Assembly (NCBI GenBank): GCA_030154045.1 | Contig: JASKKU010000007.1 | Location: 1 to 35,321 of the forward strand | From: Candidatus Woesearchaeota archaeon | GTDB lineage: Archaea; Nanobdellota; Nanobdellia; Woesearchaeales; JASKKU01 | Direction of reading: 5' to 3' | DNA: 35,321 nucleotides | Part shown: piece by piece, positions 19,248-27,746 of the stretch | Position numbering within the stretch: the stretch's first letter is position 1 | Layout: each line of letters starts with the position of its first letter | Position numbers and translations under genes: made by a program | Notes under the pieces: model-generated | The model's input: only the letters and a program-made list of their open reading frames with translations | Databases searched by the model: none | What the model was told of the DNA's origin: nothing

Positions 19248-20312
19248 ATGATATCTAAAATGGCAAATTTACTAGTTTTAAAAAAGAAAAATGAGTTTAA
19301 CAAAAACAATGAATCAGTAATACACAAAGTTTTAGATGAATTTATAAATCTCAATGAAAACGAACTTGCTAGATATATAAATGAAAAGATTCTGTCTAAT
19401 ATTAAAATCTGGAAAGTTAAACTAACAAAGGTTTACTTAAACAACTCCCTTTCATCCTATGACCTTATAGGAATCTCTGATGAAATTTTAAAACAACAGA
19501 TTCTTATTGAAGCAATTACTAAAGATGATATAATTTCTCATAACGAAATTTTATCCAAATTCAGAATCTCAGACAATGTCATTTATATCCCAAAAGAAGA
19601 AAAAGACAGTGATGCAAGTGTAATAAAACTTGATCAAATAGTAAAACAAGGCTGGGACGAAGAAGATTTTTTGGCAGTGGTTTATTCTTTTGGGAAAAAC
19701 TTTTATGGTTTCACCTGCTTTGAACTGCCTAAGGTAAATAATCCCATAAATAAAAGTTTGGAACAGATTTCAAGAATTGGCAAAATCATCTCTCTCTTAC
19801 TTGATTACTATTTTTACCATAACATAGCACCTTATCTTGATTCACAAACAAAGATTTACAATAGAAATTATCTCAACAAATTCTTATCCGAACTAAAAAA
19901 TAACGATAACAATTTCTTGCTAATAAACATTGACATCAATAACCTTAAAAAAATCAACGACCTTTACGGCCATCTGGAAGGCGACAAAGTAATAAATTAT
20001 GTAGCTAAAACCTTACGACAATGCACTAGAGAAAATGAAAAAATTATTCGATTTGGTGGTGACGAGTTCCTAATAATTGCAGACAACGCAAACATAGACA
20101 ATGCAGCAAAATTGTTAAACAGGATTGAAGAATCGCTAAACCAAAAAACAGCAAACCTTAAATCATATAACGGGGTTTCTATTGGATATGCTATCGGAAA
20201 GATCTCATCAAAAGAAGAGTTCGAAAGGCTGTACAAACTTGCTGATGAAATGATGTATCAGAATAAAAAGAGAAAAAATGTTATACATTATCTCAACTCC
20301 AATAGGCAATAG
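19248..20312 (+). CDS. GAF-like + GGDEF domain protein (putative diguanylate cyclase), paralogue of the upstream gene
   Basis: NIDINNLKKINDLYGHLEGDK ... IIRFGGDEFLII ... YNGVSIGYAIG ... EMMYQNKK; N-terminal shared blocks IWKVKLTK, SYDLIGISDEILKQQILIEA. Confidence 0.9.
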   Translation: MISKMANLLVLKKKNEFNKNNESVIHKVLDEFINLNENELARYINEKILSNIKIWKVKLTKVYLNNSLSSYDLIGISDEILKQQILIEAITKDDIISHNEILSKFRISDNVIYIPKEEKDSDASVIKLDQIVKQGWDEEDFLAVVYSFGKNFYGFTCFELPKVNNPINKSLEQISRIGKIISLLLDYYFYHNIAPYLDSQTKIYNRNYLNKFLSELKNNDNNFLLINIDINNLKKINDLYGHLEGDKVINYVAKTLRQCTRENEKIIRFGGDEFLIIADNANIDNAAKLLNRIEESLNQKTANLKSYNGVSIGYAIGKISSKEEFERLYKLADEMMYQNKKRKNVIHYLNSNRQ

Positions 20313-20955
20313 CAAAGACATTACACTAAGAGCTTTAGAAACTCTAAAAGATTCCAATCTGATTATTTGTGAGGATTCTAGAAGGATAAAGAACCTATTG
20401 AAAATACACAACATTGATTACAAAGATAAAACTTTCATAATCAACAACGAGTACAACGAAAAGAAGCAACTAAAAAAAATAATAGAACTAATAAAAACAA
20501 ACAACATTGCTTGCTTAGTAACCGATGCAGGCACTCCATTAATTAGCGACCCAGGGTTTTTAATAATAAGGGACTGTATTAAACAAGAGATTCCTTTTAC
20601 ATCAATACCAGGACCAAGCGCTGCAATAAATGCCTTAATTTTATCAGGATTTCCGAGCCATGCTTTTGAATTCTTAGGTTTCTTACCAAAAACCAAAGAA
20701 AAGAAAAAGAAAATATTAAAAGGAATATCAAAAACTAGGACAACTATTTTTTATGAAAGTCCTTATCGAATTAAGAAAACCTTAGAGATTCTAAATGATG
20801 TCTTGCCAACAAGATTAGTCTGTATTTGTAGAGAGATGACAAAAAAATTCGAAGAAACTATAAGAGGAACACCTAAAGAAGTGCTTGAAAAGATTCACTC
20901 AAATCCAAAAGGCGAATTTGTTCTGTTAATTGCTCCAGAAGACTACAAGATATAA
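20278..20955 (+). CDS. rsmI: 16S rRNA (cytidine-2'-O)-methyltransferase RsmI family
   Basis: LYIISTPIGNSKDITLRALETL, DSRRIKNLL, VTDAGTPLISDPG, SIPGPSAAINALILSGFP, FYESPYRI; overlaps the preceding gene by 35 nt. Confidence 0.92.
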   Translation: MLYIISTPIGNSKDITLRALETLKDSNLIICEDSRRIKNLLKIHNIDYKDKTFIINNEYNEKKQLKKIIELIKTNNIACLVTDAGTPLISDPGFLIIRDCIKQEIPFTSIPGPSAAINALILSGFPSHAFEFLGFLPKTKEKKKKILKGISKTRTTIFYESPYRIKKTLEILNDVLPTRLVCICREMTKKFEETIRGTPKEVLEKIHSNPKGEFVLLIAPEDYKI

Positions 20956-21002
20956 TTTAAGCAAAAAAACAAAAAAGAACACAAAACAACAAAAAAATCT
21001 AA

Positions 21003-22457
21003 TTAGTATGCTCTTGAAATTATTACCCAATACTTTGACTTCTCGCCGCAAACAGCGCACTTTTCAGTTTTATCCTTTGGCTGATCAAAAGGTATAACCC
21101 TTGTTGTAACTCCATCAGTTTTCTCCCTAAGATTATCTTCGCAGACAGGATTTCCACAGAAAGGTATTAACACCCAATTACCTTCGTTTATTTTCTCTAT
21201 AGCGTTAACAAGATCACTACTCCTTATCGTATGCTTTTCAATATGCTGCTTTACCCTGTTGTAAAGGTTTTTATGAATGTCATCCATTAAGTTTAGGATG
21301 TTATCCAAAAGAGAATCATTCATTTCATAAGTTGTTTTCTCTAAGGTATCTCTCCTCACAACTGTAACTACATTTTTGTCTAAATCTTTTTGACCTAGTT
21401 CAATCCTAATAGGTATACCTAAGAGTTCAGCTTGATTGAACTTCCAACCAGGAGTATTATCGCTTAAATCAACATCAACTCTTAATTTAGATTGTAACAT
21501 TTGTTTTATCTTTTCAACACTACCTAAAATTTCTTCTTTATTGTTTTCTCTATAAATCGGAACAATTCTCACTTGAATAGGAGCAACCTTTGGAGGTAAC
21601 ACTAATCCCTTGTCATCTGAATGCATCAACACCGTTGCGCCAATCAATCTGGTAGAAAACCCAAAAGAGTTCTGATAAACATAATGCTGTTCTCCGTCTT
21701 TTCCTAAGAAAGAGATATCAAAAGCCTTTGAGAAATTCTGGCCTAAATAATGCGTTGTCCCCAATTGCAAAGCCTTGCCATCAGGCATCAATGCTTCAAT
21801 AGTGTAAGTATTTACCGCTCCTGCGAACCTTTCCCTCTCAGTCTTCTCGCCTTTCACAACAGGAATTGCTAAAAGGTCTTCGCAGAGTTTAGCATATTCA
21901 TCCAAAAACATCAAGGTCTCTTTTTTACATTCTTCTTCAGATTCATAAGCACAATGACCCTCGTGCCACAAAAATTCCCTGCTCCTAAGAAGCAATTTAA
22001 CAGCATTAGTTTCCCATCTCACAATATTACACCACTGATTCATTTTCAAAGGCAGATCTCTCCAAGACCTTATCCACCTTGAATAAGAATCATAGATAAT
22101 GGTTTCCGATGTAGGTCTTATTGCCAATCTCATCTCATTTTCATCCTTTCTCTCAATCCAGGCAACCTCAGGATTAAAACCCTGGGCATGCTTTGCCTCC
22201 TTTACAAAGAAAGATTCAGGAATAAACATTGGAAAATAAGCGTTCCTAACGCCTTTTTCTTCCAAAACCTTATTGAAATACTCTTGGATTTTTTCCCATA
22301 TGAAATAACCATTGGGCCTAAGAATCATACAACCTTTAACTGGAGCATAATCTGCCAGCTCAGACTTAAGCACAACCTGAGAATACCATTCGGCAATATC
22401 TTCTGATTTTTTTACTGTAATTCCAAGGTCTTTTTTTTCAGCCTTTTTCGAACTCAT
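21003..22457 (-). CDS. proS: Prolyl-tRNA synthetase (archaeal/eukaryotic type)
   Basis: Class II aaRS motifs: APVKGCMILRPNGYFIWEKIQ, LAIRPTSETIIYDSYSRWIRSWRDLPLKMNQWCNIVRWE. Confidence 0.95.
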   Translation of the reverse strand: MSSKKAEKKDLGITVKKSEDIAEWYSQVVLKSELADYAPVKGCMILRPNGYFIWEKIQEYFNKVLEEKGVRNAYFPMFIPESFFVKEAKHAQGFNPEVAWIERKDENEMRLAIRPTSETIIYDSYSRWIRSWRDLPLKMNQWCNIVRWETNAVKLLLRSREFLWHEGHCAYESEEECKKETLMFLDEYAKLCEDLLAIPVVKGEKTERERFAGAVNTYTIEALMPDGKALQLGTTHYLGQNFSKAFDISFLGKDGEQHYVYQNSFGFSTRLIGATVLMHSDDKGLVLPPKVAPIQVRIVPIYRENNKEEILGSVEKIKQMLQSKLRVDVDLSDNTPGWKFNQAELLGIPIRIELGQKDLDKNVVTVVRRDTLEKTTYEMNDSLLDNILNLMDDIHKNLYNRVKQHIEKHTIRSSDLVNAIEKINEGNWVLIPFCGNPVCEDNLREKTDGVTTRVIPFDQPKDKTEKCAVCGEKSKYWVIISRAY

Positions 22458-22526
22458 AAATCAAAGTACAAGAAAGAAGTTTAAATAATTTTCCAACACG
22501 CAAAGCAAACAATGTTATCAAATAAG

Positions 22527-23237
22527 CTAATAAATCAAACTGCCTTCAAAACTTTTGCCGTGAATAGCATTCCTCAGATTAGAGAAATCTCTCCCATCAA
22601 GAATCACAACCTTTAGATTATTCTTTTGACAAAATCTCGACGCCACAGGGTCAAAAGGAAAATTTTTGCCTGCTGTAAACTCCCCAGCAAGGTCTATAAA
22701 ATCCTTCCAAGAAGTCTTAACAATAACTTTAACTTTTCTGAACTTCTTTGGGTCCCTGTCATAAAGAAACCTTACATTTGTAAGGTTAAAAACTATGTTT
22801 GTATTATAAACCTTAGCGCAAGCGCTTGCAACATAATCTGATGAAAAACCTGGCTTGAATCCCCCATAAATGATTACTCTTTTATTTGTTTTAGGAATAT
22901 AAAAAGGATTCTTGACAACTTTCTCATAAGCTAAACCTTTGAACGCTTCCAAGACTAAGAACGCATTTAAATCAACAACCCTTAATCCAAGTCTATCAAG
23001 AAAAAACTCATCCTTGATTCCTAAAGAACGTAAAGCATTAATGTATTCTCTCGCAAAAACTCCGCCTCCAACCGAGATAATTATTTTACCATTCTTCCGT
23101 TCATTCAAAAGCCCTTTAACAAACTTCAAAAATGAATTCAGGTAATCCAAATCAAATTTATTCTTTTTAAACAACACAGAACCGCCTAACGAGAAAACAA
23201 AATTCTTTTGAGGATTAATTTTAATTTTCTTAATCAT
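22527..23237 (-). CDS. pyrH: Uridylate kinase (archaeal UMP kinase type)
   Basis: Amino acid kinase fold: FSLGGSVL, ISVGGGVFAREYI, FDPVASRFCQKNNLKVVILDGRDFSNLRNAIHG. Confidence 0.85.
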   Translation of the reverse strand: MIKKIKINPQKNFVFSLGGSVLFKKNKFDLDYLNSFLKFVKGLLNERKNGKIIISVGGGVFAREYINALRSLGIKDEFFLDRLGLRVVDLNAFLVLEAFKGLAYEKVVKNPFYIPKTNKRVIIYGGFKPGFSSDYVASACAKVYNTNIVFNLTNVRFLYDRDPKKFRKVKVIVKTSWKDFIDLAGEFTAGKNFPFDPVASRFCQKNNLKVVILDGRDFSNLRNAIHGKSFEGSLIY

Positions 23238-23241
23238 AATC

Positions 23242-23577
23242 TCACCTCAAATTCAAAAGAACAATACCTAAAATAATTATGATAATTCCTAGCCAATTAT
23301 TCAATTTAACTTTTTCTTTTAAGGTGGAGGCTGAAAAAACAACTACCCAAACATAGGATAGGGAACTTATAGGATATGCTATGGATATAGGCAAGAATTT
23401 CACAGCAAAAACAAAGAATATTGTTGATAACAGATAAATAAAAAATCCAAAAATAACTTTCTTATTGTTTAATAATTTCCAGACCTTAAAATCCTTAGAA
23501 CCTTTTTTCAAAAATAAAGCTCCAAGTGAATTAAGTATTGTAGATAAAAGCAAGGAAAGATAAGCAAACAGAATCAT
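23242..23577 (-). CDS. Small multidrug resistance/EamA-like 4-TM transporter subunit
   Basis: 111 aa, FLPISIAYPISSLSYVWVVVFSASTLKEKVKLNNWLGIIIIILGIVLL. Confidence 0.75.
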   Translation of the reverse strand: MILFAYLSLLLSTILNSLGALFLKKGSKDFKVWKLLNNKKVIFGFFIYLLSTIFFVFAVKFLPISIAYPISSLSYVWVVVFSASTLKEKVKLNNWLGIIIIILGIVLLNLR

Positions 23578-23951
23578 TTTTTATCACTCCTTGAACCCAA
23601 CTTAAGATTAAAATTATCATCATTTAAAACATAAATTCCAAAGATGATGGTTAAAATTCCAGAAACCTTCCAAAAGGTTAAAGGTTCATTAAAAATAAAA
23701 TTAGAAAGAATAGCAACCCAGATAAAACCTGTTGCAATTACCGGATAAACCAAAGAAAGCTTCTCATACTTAAGCGCATAGATAATCAATAATGCTGAGA
23801 CAAAGTAAAAACCTAACGCAGTTATCAAGTAAGGGTTAAACCAAGTTAAAGGATTTAAAAACATGGTTTCTGATGCCATTTTATAGAACATTTGAGCAAA
23901 CGCATTAAGAAAAGTTGCTATTATCACAAAGATTATCGAAAGTTTATTCAT
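23574..23951 (-). CDS. Small multidrug resistance/EamA-like 4-TM transporter subunit
   Basis: 125 aa, YEKLSLVYPVIATGFIWVAILSNFIFNEPLTFWKVSGILTIIFGIYVL; overlaps downstream partner by 4 nt. Confidence 0.75.
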   Translation of the reverse strand: MNKLSIIFVIIATFLNAFAQMFYKMASETMFLNPLTWFNPYLITALGFYFVSALLIIYALKYEKLSLVYPVIATGFIWVAILSNFIFNEPLTFWKVSGILTIIFGIYVLNDDNFNLKLGSRSDKK

Positions 23952-23991
23952 AAGCTGGATTTATATAACATCTTATTAAAAACTTTTCCAT

Positions 23992-25143
23992 ATGACAACC
24001 TTTTTAAAAAATCAGAGTTTTCTCGCATTAATGAAACGTTATTACTTAAAGGATTTTAGTGAAGAGGAATTAACAAAAATAAAACATTCTCTACCTAATT
24101 GGCTCTCTCTGCATATTGATTACGATAATGAACTTTCAATAATGGTTGAAGCGTTTGGAAAACATAACAAAACCAAGTTTTGTAACCCTGTCTGCAAGTA
24201 TTGTTATACAACTCAGATTCCTAATTCTGAAAAAAAGAAGCTGATTAACTATGCCAAAGATTTATACCCTCACGACATCTTAAACAACCCTGAACTAAAA
24301 GAAGACATCCTTGAAGCAAAAGAGATTGCTAAAAAAATAGGCCTACCTTTAAGAATCTCAACTTCTGGAAAAGGTTTAACTAAAGAAATTGCCAAGTTTT
24401 TAGAAGAAAATTCCGATATTATTGAGATAACCTTAAATTCTGTAAACAAAAAAACGCGCTCAGAAATGATGAGAATCCCTGAAAAACAATCTGAAAAAGA
24501 AATACAAATAATTTCTGACTTAAAAAAGTCCAACAAAGTTTACCTAAGCAGCATAATCTCCCAAGACAACTTTGAAGAAGTTTCTGAAATATTGGAATTT
24601 GGAAAGGGCTATCCAAAGAACATCCTTATTCCAATTGCAGTAACAAAATGGAGTTCTGAAAAGTTCTTAACAAAAGAACAAAGAAGAAAAGTAATAAATC
24701 TTGCAGGCAATTATCAAAATGTTGTCCTAGCGGGCACATTCTTCTCTGAATTAACAGAATTCCTGCCTTTGTTTTTAGAAGGCTTAGATCTGAATAGAGA
24801 AATAAAGCACAAAACTTTGCTAATTTCATCACCTTCTTTTGGTTTTGTAATAGAAGAAATCGCTAAAAGATTAAAGCAGGAATTCTTAGAGATAAAAAGC
24901 TCTTTTGGCGGCAATATAACTTCAGCAGGTCTTTTACTAGGAAACGATATAATCAAAGCATTATCTAAAAATCCAGAATTATTAAGCAGGGTTGAATTTG
25001 TCATATTGCCTTACATTAGTTTAAATGAGAATAAATTTATTGATGGAATCTCATTAGAAAAACTCTCGGAAAAGTTTAACAAACCTTTCATAAAAGGACC
25101 AAAGAACTATTTTGAACTTCCAGAATTCCTGGATGAACTGTAA
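23992..25143 (+). CDS. Radical SAM protein with DUF512-like C-terminal domain
   Basis: CNPVCKYC (CxxxCxxC) cluster motif; C-terminus SSFGGNITSAGLLLGNDIIKAL...VILPYISLNENKFIDGISLEKLSEKF resembles DUF512. Confidence 0.75.
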   Translation: MTTFLKNQSFLALMKRYYLKDFSEEELTKIKHSLPNWLSLHIDYDNELSIMVEAFGKHNKTKFCNPVCKYCYTTQIPNSEKKKLINYAKDLYPHDILNNPELKEDILEAKEIAKKIGLPLRISTSGKGLTKEIAKFLEENSDIIEITLNSVNKKTRSEMMRIPEKQSEKEIQIISDLKKSNKVYLSSIISQDNFEEVSEILEFGKGYPKNILIPIAVTKWSSEKFLTKEQRRKVINLAGNYQNVVLAGTFFSELTEFLPLFLEGLDLNREIKHKTLLISSPSFGFVIEEIAKRLKQEFLEIKSSFGGNITSAGLLLGNDIIKALSKNPELLSRVEFVILPYISLNENKFIDGISLEKLSEKFNKPFIKGPKNYFELPEFLDEL

Positions 25144-25158
25144 AAAAATTAAAGATTT

Positions 25159-25662
25159 TTAATTGGAATAATACTCTTTCAATTTCTCCATAACAGCATC
25201 ATACTCTAAATTTTTCAAAGAACCACTGCCTCTCTTTTTCACTCTATCCAAAGACTCGTAATTCTTTGAACCTTCATAAACTGCGTGATAAATTCCTTCA
25301 AAAAGAGTTACATCCTCTGTTTTAACTTTATCATCTGAAATTATTTTATTTAATATACCCTCAATACTATTTTCATCATCCCTGATCTTTCTATACTGAA
25401 ATAAAGCCAAAAAGTTGTCCTTGCTAAATCCCTTATATTTATCAATGGTTTTTTCGTCACATAGATTTTTCTTCAGTGAAGTTATAAATTCTCTCTTAAT
25501 CTTAGTCTTTACGTTTGAATTAGCATAATGTATCCTAGAGACAAAATATGATGCTGGGATACTCAAAACTGAACCAATAAAAGCCTTGCCAAGTTCTGAA
25601 AAGTTTAAATCATACTTATCTTTTAAATCATCTAAAATCAAATGAAGCGGTTTATTTTTCAT
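25159..25662 (-). CDS. Hypothetical protein
   Basis: 167 aa ORF between convergent and divergent coding genes; TATA-like tatata elements upstream. Confidence 0.5.
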   Translation of the reverse strand: MKNKPLHLILDDLKDKYDLNFSELGKAFIGSVLSIPASYFVSRIHYANSNVKTKIKREFITSLKKNLCDEKTIDKYKGFSKDNFLALFQYRKIRDDENSIEGILNKIISDDKVKTEDVTLFEGIYHAVYEGSKNYESLDRVKKRGSGSLKNLEYDAVMEKLKEYYSN

Positions 25663-25734
25663 TATACTCTCCCCAATGAGTATATAAGTAAAGTAAACAC
25701 CTATATAAACTTTACGACTCTAGAGTGAATACGC

Positions 25735-27621
25735 TTAAAGCAATGTTGCTGCTTTTGATGCTGCGGACCTCTTGTTAAATCCTTTTGGCAGAGTAATATG
25801 AGCGCTTATAGCCAGGTCCTTTAATCTTTCAGCAATATGGATTATTCCTGTGTTGTATTTATTAACAAACCTATCTGTATATTGAACAGCATCTAATTGT
25901 TTGGGGTCTCCAAGGAACACGATTTTGCTGGTTTCTCCTGTTCTTCCAAGAATAATTGAAGCAACAGTCCTTGGAAAGTTTTGAGCCTCATCTACAATTA
26001 TAAATCTATCATTTAAAGTCCTGCCTTGCAAGAACTGAGGTGTTAAAAATTCAATCAGGCCAACCTTCTCTAATTGGTAAATGAAATCCTCTAATCTCTT
26101 CTTATACCAAAGGTCTCCTCTGTGAGTTCTATCATAAAAGATATCTATAAGATTATCTCTCACTGACCTTTTCCATGGTTCCATCTTATCAGATTCACTT
26201 CCTGGCAAGAAACCTATAGGCTGTGCACCAATTTCTTTAGTTGACCTAACATAAGAAATTCTCTCATAATCTCTCTTCCATACTTGATACAAACCAGCTA
26301 ACAATGCTAATACACTTTTACCAGCACCTTGCTCGCCAATAACACTAACAACAGGAATCTCTTTTGATAACAAGAATTCAAAGAAAGGAATTTGGTCGCC
26401 TTCAGGCATGATATTCTTGTGAAAAGGATACTTTGAAAACATCTCTTCAACAGAAAAGAACTCTTCTTCAACATCAAATTCATCTAAGTAGCGATTATCT
26501 GTATTAAACTCTCTAGAGATAATTTTAAGCAAATCAGATTTTGTTATTTTAGACTTTTTACTCTTCTTAACCTGGTCTTTTACTCTATTTAGTTTATTAA
26601 TGATTTTTTGTTGGTCATATTCTTGGATTTTATCTTTATTTGAGTTTCTGTTATTATAAAGGTATTTTTTATCTAATTCCCAGCAATCCTGAAGATACTG
26701 CTCAAAATTCTCTGGAGGCTTTATATGCTCTTTATCTCCAGTAATAAAAAGATAGTTTTTCCAAGGCTCATCTTCAGAAAGAGGAGGGTCAAATTTCAGA
26801 ACCATGTTTGGACGAATCAACTCACGAGGTATTTTAAAATCTGTAATAATTTCATCTAGACCTTTTTTAATAATGACATTAAAATCTTTGTACTTTTCGC
26901 TAAGCTCTTCCTCTCTTTTTAAGACTTGTTTTCCAGAGTAAACCGAATCATACTGAGTAATACGCTCTCGTTTATAATTTTCAATAGAAAATTTAACACC
27001 AATAACCATCGCCTTGTTAATGAAACTCCCATCCTCTGTAATCATAATTAATTCCTGGTCCTCATTAAGCATCTTATTTATATTTAACAAGTCATAAATA
27101 ATCCTAACATCGTCATCCGGCTTGAAATATCTCTGGAATGTTTTATTAAACTTATCCTTATCATGCAAAACATACAAAAACTTTCCCTTATTTGGCAGAG
27201 TAATTCCTTCCGTAGGGATTTCCCCTTTTTCCCAACCTAAATCATAAATAAACCTCAAAACGTCTAAAGCTCTACGAGCCATAAACCTTACATAACCGTC
27301 TTTCTTATGGTCATCTTTTATTCTATCCAATTCTTTCTCAACGACTTGTGATAACACAAAATTATTCGGCTTACCAACGGGTTCATATGTAGGAAAGTTC
27401 AGACCATATTTGTTAGAAAATTCAGTTTTCAATTCTTGAGGAACATCATTTCCTGTCAAATAGAAAGGTGCAAACGGGTCGATCAGCAGGATGTTAGTAT
27501 CAACAGAATAAACTTTTTTATTATCTTGCAAATTTTGTAAGAAAGCGTTTTCGTTATATTCAAACGGAAACGTATTAACTTTATCTTCTAGAGACTCCTT
27601 TTCCATCACTTCATTACTCAT
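25735..27621 (-). CDS. PIN domain + PhoH-like ATPase fusion
   Basis: PIN: VYSVDTNILLIDP, MITEDGSFINKAMVIG; PhoH: VSVIGEQGAGKSVLALL, VRSTKEIGAQPIGFLPGS, FIIVDEAQNFP, FLGDPKQLD; start revised from 27684 to ATG 27621 (MSNEVMEK) because a strong TATA box CTTTAAATATA lies at about 27644-27656. Confidence 0.9.
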   Translation of the reverse strand: MSNEVMEKESLEDKVNTFPFEYNENAFLQNLQDNKKVYSVDTNILLIDPFAPFYLTGNDVPQELKTEFSNKYGLNFPTYEPVGKPNNFVLSQVVEKELDRIKDDHKKDGYVRFMARRALDVLRFIYDLGWEKGEIPTEGITLPNKGKFLYVLHDKDKFNKTFQRYFKPDDDVRIIYDLLNINKMLNEDQELIMITEDGSFINKAMVIGVKFSIENYKRERITQYDSVYSGKQVLKREEELSEKYKDFNVIIKKGLDEIITDFKIPRELIRPNMVLKFDPPLSEDEPWKNYLFITGDKEHIKPPENFEQYLQDCWELDKKYLYNNRNSNKDKIQEYDQQKIINKLNRVKDQVKKSKKSKITKSDLLKIISREFNTDNRYLDEFDVEEEFFSVEEMFSKYPFHKNIMPEGDQIPFFEFLLSKEIPVVSVIGEQGAGKSVLALLAGLYQVWKRDYERISYVRSTKEIGAQPIGFLPGSESDKMEPWKRSVRDNLIDIFYDRTHRGDLWYKKRLEDFIYQLEKVGLIEFLTPQFLQGRTLNDRFIIVDEAQNFPRTVASIILGRTGETSKIVFLGDPKQLDAVQYTDRFVNKYNTGIIHIAERLKDLAISAHITLPKGFNKRSAASKAATLL

Positions 27622-27746
27622 CTTCAACAAATTTTCACGAAACATATATTTAAAGGTTACCATTCCACAATAGTTAATTCTCATAACATATTATGTAGAA
27701 AACAAATCAGACAGAAATCAAGATTCAAAATCATAGAAAAAGACGA

